Assembly: GCF_051488665.1 (NCBI RefSeq)
Contig: NZ_JBPSEG010000003.1
Coordinates: 124,001 to 188,000, forward strand
Length of the DNA: 64,000 nt
Reading direction: 5' to 3'
DNA from: Melioribacter sp051488665
Lineage (GTDB): Bacteria; Bacteroidota; Ignavibacteria; Ignavibacteriales; Melioribacteraceae
Within the stretch, counting starts at the first letter, position 1. Each line of letters opens with the position of its first letter. Under the pieces are notes generated by a model. That model worked only from the letters and a program-made list of their open reading frames with translations. It did not search any database and was not told the origin of the DNA. Position numbers and translations under genes: made by a program. This document shows, piece after piece, positions 53,501-60,464 of this stretch.

Positions 53501-56133
53501 GAAAGTATGTATCCCGCAAATTCGTTGACGTACGATTGGAGCTCTTCGAATCTGTTCCTGTAGACCGATAATTTATAAGGAATAAATTCACCGATAAATT
53601 TCTTTTTATTAAAAGAATAATCCGCTCCGCCGTTTATTTTATTCAGATGGCTGTTAAATATATGTTCGATGTTGTTGAGAATACGATTTTCCAGCTCATT
53701 CCATTCGTTGGAAAAATCCGCGAGCGCGACTTTTTTCTTCAGATTAAGTTTCTTTACTTCGAATTCACGCTTATTATAATTAGCGGATTCTTCGGCGATC
53801 ATCCTGTTAAGATCGATTAAAACGCGGCGCGTTTTCCTTGCCAGGACTTCGGCTCCGTCTGAACCGCCCAGCGTTAGTCTGAAAGATTTTCTTCCGGTTT
53901 CGAAACCTTTTTCCGTACGGGCAAATGTCGAAAGAGGAATGAGTCCGATGCCCTGCCGGGCAAGACCCGAAGCCAGCCAGTCGAGCGATAATCCCGCAGG
54001 TAGATTTTCTATTATCATTTGCGGATACATGCTCCCTGCCGGCGGCTTAATTTTGATATTGAATCTGTTTCTTTCCGCGGGAAGACTTTCGGCTGCTTTA
54101 ACTATCGAATTGCTTCTGTCGTAAAATATCTTGTTCCGAAACTTATGATACGCTTTTACGTCTTCGACTTTGTTGCGGTAAAGCAGATAAGAAATAAATA
54201 CAGCCGAAACATTATCGCGGAAAGTATCGATTATATTCTTGAATTTATCCCGCAGTTCGGGATGCCGAATTTCTGCGACCGACAGTCGGGCGCCCGCAAA
54301 CGAATCGGTTTTAGACATCGAATGAATTGTTATCAGAAATTTTGCTTTTTCGCTCGTAAGATAGCCTTCCTCTGTAAGTTCATTGCATAATTGACGCAGC
54401 GTGTCGACCTTTTCCGGTTCTAAAGAAGGCTTAACATTTTGATACGACAAATCGTCGACGATTATAATTTCTTCTTCGAGCAGCTGCTTGAGCAATTTTT
54501 TCAAATCATTTCTGTCGAAAATTTGACCGGTGGCGTTATGAGGATTGTTTAAAACAACCGCTCCGTATTTCTTCCATCCGGAGTCATTCGAAAGTTTGTT
54601 TCGAACGGCGTTAATAATTGCATCAACGTCAATTTGAAAATCATCTTTTAAGGGAACGGTAACCACTTCGGGAAAACAATGTTCGTAAGTCCAGCTAAGG
54701 TCGGGAATTATTACTTCCCGAATTCCGCAATGGAATCCGAGTATGCTAAGAGCCGTTCTCGAGGAACCGCTTACTACCAGACAGTCCTCCGGTTTATATT
54801 CCGGATGATGATTTATAAATGCGCTCAGATACGAAGCTTTGAGGTCTTTTTTCCATTCGTCGTTGTTAAAATTATCCGTCATTTCGTCGAACAGTTCGAC
54901 CGCGCTGTACGACGCAAATTTGTCGTAACTGATTTTCGAGGAAAACCGTTCCTGTCCCGTGATATGAGAATTGAATTTTTGTACGATGCCGTCAATCTTT
55001 TTTTCAATATCGCGGCTTTTCGATTCGGCAATTTTGCCGATAACTTTTTCGGCTGTACCGGCAATTCCGGAAAGCGGTTCGAATCCGAATTTAACCGATC
55101 CGCCTTCTATATCGGCTTCGATATCGAGTTCAAGCGGTTCTTTATCTTCCCCGATTCCGTTTTTCAGAAGATAATTCAATAACGTGATTTCCGTCGAAGA
55201 AGGCGTTCCTTTCAGCTTGAAGTGGACATTTTCAAGAACTTTAATAAACTCATGATTGCCGGCGATAAAAACCAGCGAAAAACCTTTCAGCTTTTTTGAA
55301 AACGCCGAGGGAGTTATAAAACGAAGAACGCGGTTCATCATTTTGGCTTCGCGCGCCAGCGACAGGTGATTCGGAGCGTTATTTATTTCGACAAAAAAAA
55401 GAGGATGTTCCAAACTCAGATTTCTTAATTGTCTTCTTATTTCTTCGCTGGTAATGCCGCCCAGAATAAGAAACTTCGGAGAGTTATCTTTATTCAACAA
55501 ACGGGTCAATTGAGGCAGAAGCGCGCCTTCGGTATTTCCGAGATTGTGAAAACGTATTCCTTCAAAGTTTTTAAGATGCGCGGGAATTTCGTAATCGTAT
55601 AAAAGAACATCGGCAGGCAGATTGACCAAAAATTCCGAAATCGAATGGAGAAAAACGCGCAGAGTTTCGGCAATTCCGTTAGACGCAATGATTATTTCCC
55701 TTTTGCCCGATTTTGCGCCCGTATCGTATGAAAGCGGTTCCTGCTGTTTATGCGAAAGCCAATCATTAAAAAAATCGACAATAAATTCCGGTTTCGACTT
55801 AACATACCCGCCGCGCGGCGAATACGGAGCTGCTCTTTTTATAAGCTCCGCAATCAATTTAACTTTCGGGATATCACTGTCGGAACAGCCCAATTCGCGG
55901 CAAAATTCTTCAGGATTTTCAATCGAAAATTTCTCGTCGAGCAAACCGACGTTCATCGCCATGCGCATATAAAGAGAGTGAAGCCGGTCGTCCTGAACCG
56001 GATTTCCGATATGGAAATTAACTCTCTCCTGAACCGGCACGGAAGAAGCGGCTGTCGATTCGCTTATTTCCGAAACTTTTGCCGCTTTTATCGGTTTCAG
56101 TTCAAAAAGTAACAGCGGGTCTTTTGAATTCAT
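50542..56133 (-). CDS. Giant fusion: aminotransferase-like + class I/II aminotransferase + PEP-carboxylase-like
   Basis: A 1,863-aa cytosolic protein with three modules. Residues about 35-325 look like a degenerate aminotransferase: VNFHIGNPV, YSPRGGYVKSKPEF, IIIASNGIAETL and a lysine-site remnant PSAFSKKLKGF. Residues about 400-780 are a complete class I/II aminotransferase: SGSSRTALSILG, NNPHNATG (529-536), VDDLSY (559-564), PLP lysine in HSMSKTDSFAGAR (K608) and carboxylate-binding Arg in SFRLTLGG (752). Residues about 800-1863 resemble PEP carboxylase: TVHPTQ (912-917), FWGDWDGSNRP (1000-1010), VPLFEDLD (1262-1269), AGSDLSQQVG (1309-1318), GSGEPMQRQGG (1351-1361) and LLRAISHNQSQS (1556-1567). 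Catalytic His and metal ligands look kept, some PEP arginines do not. Starts 8 bp after the SPFH-like gene. Confidence 0.8.
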   Translation of the reverse strand: MNSKDPLLLFELKPIKAAKVSEISESTAASSVPVQERVNFHIGNPVQDDRLHSLYMRMAMNVGLLDEKFSIENPEEFCRELGCSDSDIPKVKLIAELIKRAAPYSPRGGYVKSKPEFIVDFFNDWLSHKQQEPLSYDTGAKSGKREIIIASNGIAETLRVFLHSISEFLVNLPADVLLYDYEIPAHLKNFEGIRFHNLGNTEGALLPQLTRLLNKDNSPKFLILGGITSEEIRRQLRNLSLEHPLFFVEINNAPNHLSLAREAKMMNRVLRFITPSAFSKKLKGFSLVFIAGNHEFIKVLENVHFKLKGTPSSTEITLLNYLLKNGIGEDKEPLELDIEADIEGGSVKFGFEPLSGIAGTAEKVIGKIAESKSRDIEKKIDGIVQKFNSHITGQERFSSKISYDKFASYSAVELFDEMTDNFNNDEWKKDLKASYLSAFINHHPEYKPEDCLVVSGSSRTALSILGFHCGIREVIIPDLSWTYEHCFPEVVTVPLKDDFQIDVDAIINAVRNKLSNDSGWKKYGAVVLNNPHNATGQIFDRNDLKKLLKQLLEEEIIIVDDLSYQNVKPSLEPEKVDTLRQLCNELTEEGYLTSEKAKFLITIHSMSKTDSFAGARLSVAEIRHPELRDKFKNIIDTFRDNVSAVFISYLLYRNKVEDVKAYHKFRNKIFYDRSNSIVKAAESLPAERNRFNIKIKPPAGSMYPQMIIENLPAGLSLDWLASGLARQGIGLIPLSTFARTEKGFETGRKSFRLTLGGSDGAEVLARKTRRVLIDLNRMIAEESANYNKREFEVKKLNLKKKVALADFSNEWNELENRILNNIEHIFNSHLNKINGGADYSFNKKKFIGEFIPYKLSVYRNRFEELQSYVNEFAGYILSDNQKKFESILEREFYKDSLERRKSAFRTRMFDRTVHPTQMYSIKTDLIAERIIENLLRGNRIADGDLERLKEELAREYLGLNVAIVSSEEPQELILDLNAIISAENFIGLYSDNKYETFLSFWGDWDGSNRPSGQGHSLVAFVLIENIVRQARILELLLKNNPSLILDEYLIRELEKLPQRNKRFTALLNQITQLTHQLEKRYRGTLPFNLQPGKLRKLGMKLHIAQDPLTRLWHHNDRLERKMLDLRIKRRNTLEYYFDLNKRLRKTLRANIPGIMKNLSDKRLLLETIMYRDLLRRFVVTPRIHQKLITAQDQFAIDTTVHNINEINEIAAKYGNPGMVLALQVSMTTKPEALISLDRKMRSKREEILRENNNLDLPGVWLVPLFEDLDSVKNIKNYLDKIWEYSFQSRRINQDTADRFNEIITEIFVAGSDLSQQVGQAMGMNLYRESKYDLMTWLASHNLIGRVRMKMGSGEPMQRQGGYYSEVAGEELFVDSYVSQSRFKEYLAESTRKSAQYATTPLLGVFAGGDLRTFQSNISEKLRHITTYQRAQLLYHVMEAQKFNEKEILRAGEPLSETRLQFKTRGLQELERLTVGKKDEIFNEFLNLHRENFRQILYGREEDVVGIHLISYFIGRTTPPLRDRPTVRPGQGVGEGAGQKILEKIAGTIPFSKYGSLLRAISHNQSQSVILGVNQLTTGLFRALNNFSQREFAEGEPVYLITERILPKLPVYEMLQTLRIYHDVDLEYLGKMEKAFPAGNSALIALREDIDSMRNYLSYFQKELLRRHGLEVSEFFEGDEFIPDLLPTLRPDVAVLLQKNLFNTDVEEILKDIKGNVDERWLEEVKYLMKIPEEIRMWRRKIWDLLEEPVYQRVASFVELAIALYSISSSSSYKEYLFSPKKLKAAPQFARSPFDDNMQQFLSAAVEYLSAISQEMVEVPINIIRALKEVERIIKIEEQALSPKDQDKLKFYLLQIARLAGENG

Positions 56134-56141
56134 TCTGATAG

Positions 56142-57119
56142 CTATTCGGTTTTTCCTTCACTGCTTTTCTTTTTGCTTCCAGTCAGATTATGCAGAAGAT
56201 TCTGAAAAAGTCCGGCTAATTCCGAGCCCTGAGGCAAATCGGCGGACGATAGAGAAACCACCGTACGCGCATTCTTAAGCGTTTGACTTGCTTCGGCAAG
56301 ACGAGCGGCTTGAGGCGTAAGAAGCAGCAATTCCGGATTATTCTTGAGCAATTCCAATTCTTTCGATTCGAATTCGAGCTGCATCTGTTTTCTTTTTAGT
56401 TCTTCTTTAACTCGTTTTTCGGCAATTTCGGCTTCCTTCTCGATCTCTTTGTTTTTCAGTTCGTATTTTTTCATTTCGAGCTGGTTTTCCATCAAAGCGA
56501 TCTCTTCTTCCGCTTTGAATTTTGCCTTTGCCGCAGCAATGCGGGCTTTTTGATTCAGCTCTTCGGTTTGTTCAAGTATACGAGCCGACTCCTGTTGTTT
56601 GATGGCGTCGGCAATTTTGGAATCGAGAATTTCAATCAACTGAATCGAAATCGAAACTATTTCCAATCCGAACTTATCTTTACTGACATCCGTTTTTTTG
56701 CTCAAATATTCGTAAATTTTTTCGCCGTTCAGTTCCTCGATTTCGAATTTTTCCGTGAATTCCCTCACCAAACTTTCAATCAGAATTTCGAGTTCTTTTG
56801 TGGCTTTTTCGACTGCTTTTGTATTCCAACCGCCGGCTTTAATCAATTTATGGATATTTTCGAGCGAAAGCGCTACGCTAAGCGTCATTTTTATCTTTAT
56901 ATCGAGATTTCCTTTCGCGGTCGAATCGATATTTAATTGGACGGAATGGATCGTTCTGGGCAGCACCAGACTCAAATGGCGCGGATAGAACCTTCCTTTT
57001 CTGAGTATGATTTTTCCGTCCGACTCGTACAACACCAACTGGTCGGGTTTCCGCAATCTGTATTCATAAATCAGAAGCAGGATTATCAATACGATTATTA
57101 TAGCTATTGCTGACCACAT
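56142..57119 (-). CDS. SPFH/Band 7-like membrane protein
   Basis: A 325-aa protein with one N-terminal membrane helix (IAIIIVLIILLLIYEY). A beta/alpha SPFH-like domain spans about 25-170, including PRTIHSVQLNIDSTAKGNLDI-type strands. A long charged coiled coil (about 175-275, with KAKFKAEEEIALME and EIAEKRVKEELKRKQ) follows, then a short C-terminal region with LAGLFQNLL. This is the layout of flotillin/HflK-type membrane scaffolds. I base SPFH on architecture and on LVREFTEKFEIEEL, not on a decisive motif. It is eight bases upstream of the giant fusion gene and surely co-transcribed, suggesting that the fusion enzyme is organised at the membrane. Confidence 0.65.
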   Translation of the reverse strand: MWSAIAIIIVLIILLLIYEYRLRKPDQLVLYESDGKIILRKGRFYPRHLSLVLPRTIHSVQLNIDSTAKGNLDIKIKMTLSVALSLENIHKLIKAGGWNTKAVEKATKELEILIESLVREFTEKFEIEELNGEKIYEYLSKKTDVSKDKFGLEIVSISIQLIEILDSKIADAIKQQESARILEQTEELNQKARIAAAKAKFKAEEEIALMENQLEMKKYELKNKEIEKEAEIAEKRVKEELKRKQMQLEFESKELELLKNNPELLLLTPQAARLAEASQTLKNARTVVSLSSADLPQGSELAGLFQNLLHNLTGSKKKSSEGKTE

Positions 57120-57431
57120 GTTTGTTACTCCCGATAATTCTGAAAAACTTAAGCTGTTTTTATTTTGTTATTATCCTTATCCGATTTTAAACCGGCACAC
57201 ACATAACTCAAAAAAGGATCGACAAGAAGGTAAACAGACATAAAATCGCTGTTTAATGTAATATTTTTTTTGAAATTATGTAAGCTCCGCGGCAAAAAAA
57301 TTTTTGCAATAACGGCTTTTAAACTCAAAAAGTAAGCTTAAATTCTTTTATCGTGATCTATTACGAAATATTTTTTACAATTGACAAAATAATTTATACT
57401 TTGCAACACAATTAAATTCAGATGCGGAAAA
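57120..57431. other. Divergent intergenic region
   Basis: A 312-bp AT-rich gap between the SPFH-like gene (minus) and the PspC gene (plus). It contains TTGACA at 57383-57388 followed closely by TATACTTTG, which may be part of the PspC-gene promoter, although the spacing is short for a classical -35/-10 pair. Short open frames occur on both strands, but none has a convincing ribosome-binding site. Confidence 0.45.
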
Positions 57432-58103
57432 ATGGAAGAACACGATTTTCCGAATTTATTTGAAGACGAAATTCCGCCTGAGAAACTGCCGCCGGTTAAA
57501 AGACTGGAACGTTCGTCTTCCGATTACATTATTACCGGCTTGTGCGGCGGACTGGGAAAGTATTTCAGTATCGACCCTTCAAAGATACGAGTCGCCTTTA
57601 TGTTCTCTGTGCTACTGGGCGGATGGGTTATTCTATTATATTTTATTGCGTCCGTTATGATACCGCTTGAACGAACCGTCACTTCAATCATTACCGACAA
57701 AAAGAACAATCTTATTTTTCTAAGCAGCTTGATGATGACCTCGGGATTATATCTGTTTCTGAGCGATTTTAATCTTACTCACAGAACATATTTCCTGCTC
57801 GACAACCGGTCGACTTTAATGGGCGGGGTTTTGATAATTACCGGAATTTACGTTGCGCTCAGGAATAAGCGCCTGCACCCCGTTACAGAAGAAAATCAGA
57901 TGAAATTTTACAGGTCGCAAAAGAATAAAATTATTACGGGACTTTGCGGCGGCTTGGCGGATTATCTTTCTTACGATGCTGCCGTTATTAGAACCGTCTT
58001 TTTGATCAGCGTTTTGTTGACCGCGGGTTTTTCTTTGATTCTTTATTTGTTGATGTCGCTTTTCGTCGGGAAAGAAACGGGAGCTTTCAATTATGAAAGT
58101 TAA
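57432..58103 (+). CDS. Tandem PspC-domain membrane protein
   Basis: A 223-aa membrane protein carrying two PspC domains: residues about 24-80 (DYIITGLCGGLGKYFSIDPSKIRVAF) and about 157-215 (NKIITGLCGGLADYLSYDAAVIRTVF). Two further helices (about 95-112 and 125-142) lie between them. In other bacteria PspC participates in the phage-shock envelope stress response, as a membrane sensor or toxin-like regulator. Here it overlaps the next membrane-protein gene by 11 bp and is convergent with an anti-sigma/sigma pair. No PspA gene is visible. Confidence 0.87.
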   Translation: MEEHDFPNLFEDEIPPEKLPPVKRLERSSSDYIITGLCGGLGKYFSIDPSKIRVAFMFSVLLGGWVILLYFIASVMIPLERTVTSIITDKKNNLIFLSSLMMTSGLYLFLSDFNLTHRTYFLLDNRSTLMGGVLIITGIYVALRNKRLHPVTEENQMKFYRSQKNKIITGLCGGLADYLSYDAAVIRTVFLISVLLTAGFSLILYLLMSLFVGKETGAFNYES

Positions 58104-58602
58104 TTTCAGGACATTGACCGGAGCTATGTTATTTGTCGCAGGCTGCCTGCAGATTGCGGATATCTATTCGGGCATTGACTTTTACGAATCGGGAATAATA
58201 ATAGTTACAGCTCTTTACGGAATTTCAATTAATTACCTTTCGGTCAAAACAAGGAATCGGAAAACCTTGCTTTTTTCAGTTTTCGTTTTTCTTGTTTCAA
58301 TTCTGATGTTTTCTTTGAATCATTACAACATTCGTTTGAGCGCCGGGGTTATAATATTTTCGGGTTTGTTTTCGATAACGTCATTTTTACTGGTTCTCTA
58401 TATCGACAATTCCGAAGAAAAGGCGTTTTTATACGGATTTATTGTGGGCGCGTTTACAACTGCAGCCGCTTATTATATTCAACAATTCCCCTTGGCGCAT
58501 AACCTGTTTGTAAAAGCAGTCGGTTATACAATAAAGATATTGCCTGCGGTATTAATTGCGGGAGGCGTTGGTTTGTTTTTAAAGAGGAAACAGTACGATT
58601 AA
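58093..58602 (+). CDS. Hypothetical multi-pass membrane protein
   Basis: Unrecognised 169-aa protein with about six hydrophobic helices distributed over its whole length and very short loops. It has no signal motif or conserved charged pattern that I recognise. Translation starts inside the end of the PspC gene (11-bp overlap), so it is co-translated with it and may be part of the same envelope-stress module. Its last 4 bp overlap the anti-sigma gene on the other strand. Confidence 0.72.
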   Translation: MKVNFRTLTGAMLFVAGCLQIADIYSGIDFYESGIIIVTALYGISINYLSVKTRNRKTLLFSVFVFLVSILMFSLNHYNIRLSAGVIIFSGLFSITSFLLVLYIDNSEEKAFLYGFIVGAFTTAAAYYIQQFPLAHNLFVKAVGYTIKILPAVLIAGGVGLFLKRKQYD

Positions 58603-59648
58603 CGTCTGCGGTTTTCCTGTGGGAACGGCGCCGACATATATTCATTGACCGACGGCGTTGGCGAGCCGGTATTCGATTCGATTGTTATTTTAAGCGATTC
58701 AATGTTTTCTTTTGGAATAATCGGAAACGATGTTATATGAAGGAATTCGTTCCCCGCGGGTTGATACACTCCCATCGAATACGATATTCCCCTGCTGACG
58801 AGCCACAGCTGATATCCCTGGTTTGCAAGCAGAGGCTTTACGTTTCTGAATTGAATCAGTCCTTCTTTTGCGTCGAAAGACAGCAGCACTTTTGCCGATG
58901 CGTTTTCTCCCGGCGTATTCGATTTTAAGTTGACGATTGTAATGTCGCCGTAATTGAAAAATTCAATCAAAGCTATATAATTATTTACGAAATTATTCGT
59001 GCGCGCCAATTCGCTCCGGTAAACGTTGATATCCTGCTCAATATCCGTAATTTTTTGATTCAACTCTTCAACAGACGTAAACGAATAGTATCCCAGAAGT
59101 GAAAAAAGAACGAGAGACAGCACGATTGCAAACCAGCCAACCAGGCTGCCGGATTTTCCCGGAGAGCGCGGAGCGGGTTTAATTTGCGTTTGTTGACCTG
59201 TAAAATATCTGCTCGGCTCTTCCGGAATTATCGAACGATCGATTGCGCCGGAAGTCTTGCCCGTTCCGGTCTTGACGGGCTCTTCCGTTTTTTCTTTCGG
59301 CTGCGTCTTTTTAAGATTGGTAAGTTGAAAACTTGCTTTCGTGCCGGCTTTGGTTGTACGGGTTGAAAATTTTTCCGCAGTGGCTTTTTTTTCTTCCCTG
59401 ATTCGAGTTTTAATTTCGTCTTTCATTCCGATAAGCCGCCGCGCCACTTCGTCTTTCAGAGACGGGTCGGGTTTTTCGATATCGAGAATAATCGGTATTA
59501 AAGAGACAATATTTTGCATCTCCTGCAGTTCGCCTTCGGGCAGTTCGCCGCCCGCGTCGATATAATCTTTGAATTGGATAAAATTATCCCTGTCCATACA
59601 ACCGACCGCAAAGGCGGCAATCATTTCGTGAACCGCATTCTTTGCCAT
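58599..59648 (-). CDS. RskA-type anti-sigma factor
   Basis: A 349-aa membrane anti-sigma factor. The cytosolic N-terminal part (about 1-70) starts HEMIAAFAVGCMDRDNFIQFKDYID, an anti-sigma domain form without the HxxxCxxC zinc motif. A Lys/Thr/Pro-rich linker and one TM helix (about 172-192) follow. The periplasmic RskA C-terminal domain is at about 225-345, with VLLSFDAKEGLIQFRNVKPL, GYQLWLVSRG and LKITIESNTGSPTPS. It lies one base after the sigma gene, the usual order for a sigma and its antagonist. Release of the sigma would be expected through regulated proteolysis. Confidence 0.87.
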   Translation of the reverse strand: MAKNAVHEMIAAFAVGCMDRDNFIQFKDYIDAGGELPEGELQEMQNIVSLIPIILDIEKPDPSLKDEVARRLIGMKDEIKTRIREEKKATAEKFSTRTTKAGTKASFQLTNLKKTQPKEKTEEPVKTGTGKTSGAIDRSIIPEEPSRYFTGQQTQIKPAPRSPGKSGSLVGWFAIVLSLVLFSLLGYYSFTSVEELNQKITDIEQDINVYRSELARTNNFVNNYIALIEFFNYGDITIVNLKSNTPGENASAKVLLSFDAKEGLIQFRNVKPLLANQGYQLWLVSRGISYSMGVYQPAGNEFLHITSFPIIPKENIESLKITIESNTGSPTPSVNEYMSAPFPQENRRR

Positions 59649-59649
59649 A

Positions 59650-60270
59650 TTATTCCTTAGCCAGATTATCTCTGAAATTATGGAGAGACGTCATCACTTT
59701 ATTGCGCACCGTCTCGACGGGCACATTCAATTTATTTGCAATTTCGTCAATCGTATAGCCTTCGTAATACGCAAGATGCAAAACGTACTTTTGAGTGTCC
59801 GTCAATTCCGACAGAGCTTCTTCAACCTTTGGTTTCAGGCTTCTCGCAGTTTCAAGGTCGAGGCTATCCATTCCCGGCAGAAATGTGGGAAGTATGAAAT
59901 AATCTTCGTATTCGTCGTCGTAAATCTGAGATATCGATTCGGATTTCCGGCTGCGTCTTAGAAAATCGACCGCTTTATTCCGCGTAAGCGTTACAAGCCA
60001 CGCATAAACATTGCCGTTTGTAAAATCGAATTTATTGCTCTTCTTCCATATAATCGAGAATATTTCAACAAGAAGCTCTCTGGCGGATTCTTCGTCAGGC
60101 GCGATTTTCTTTACAATCGTATACAGGAGAGGCGAATATCTGTCGTATAATTCTTCCAGAGCGCGAGATTCGAACTTCGCTATCTCCTGCATTAATTCTA
60201 TGTCGCTATAATTCTTGAATTTATTCACCTTAACCCGCTTCGATTGCCTCTTCAAAACTATGATATGCAT
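59650..60270 (-). CDS. ECF RNA polymerase sigma factor
   Basis: A sigma-70-family group 4 factor of up to 206 aa. Region 2 has LYDRYSPLLYTIVKKI and WLVTLTRNKAVDFLRRSRKS near residues 40-115. Region 4 has LTDTQKYVLHLAYYEGYTIDEIANKLNVPVETVRNKV near 150-195. The partner anti-sigma gene follows with a one-base gap. The ATG at 60270 has no strong ribosome-binding site; a GTG 14 codons later, preceded by GCGGG, is an alternative. The regulon cannot be seen from here, though divergent transcription next to the TonB receptor makes that gene a candidate target. Confidence 0.9.
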   Translation of the reverse strand: MHIIVLKRQSKRVKVNKFKNYSDIELMQEIAKFESRALEELYDRYSPLLYTIVKKIAPDEESARELLVEIFSIIWKKSNKFDFTNGNVYAWLVTLTRNKAVDFLRRSRKSESISQIYDDEYEDYFILPTFLPGMDSLDLETARSLKPKVEEALSELTDTQKYVLHLAYYEGYTIDEIANKLNVPVETVRNKVMTSLHNFRDNLAKE

Positions 60271-60372
60271 TTCAAATTTACAACTTATTTTATTTTAATG
60301 AAAATTTTTACCTTCCAGCCCGCCGCACACAATAACTACTGCCTAATCAACCGCTCCTATAAAGGACCTAAG

Positions 60373-60441
60373 AATACTAAAATCTAAGTATTGCGGATAA
60401 AAAGAGAGAGAATTAAGTTTGAGACGTTATTTATACTTAAT
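60373..60441 (+). promoter_or_regulatory. Two inverted repeats upstream of the TonB receptor gene
   Basis: AATACT (60373-60378) pairs with AGTATT (60387-60392) across 8 nt, and ATTAAGT (60412-60418) pairs with ACTTAAT (60435-60441) across 16 nt. Either could be an operator for a dimeric regulator or lie around the promoter. They do not match a standard Fur box as far as I can read. Confidence 0.35.
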
Positions 60442-60464
60442 CTAAATTTCAATAAGGAGCAAAA

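Noticed and set aside
57149..57241. A 30-codon open frame on the minus strand before the SPFH-like gene
   Set aside because: No ribosome-binding site, no recognisable product and it lies in AT-rich intergenic DNA; likely chance.
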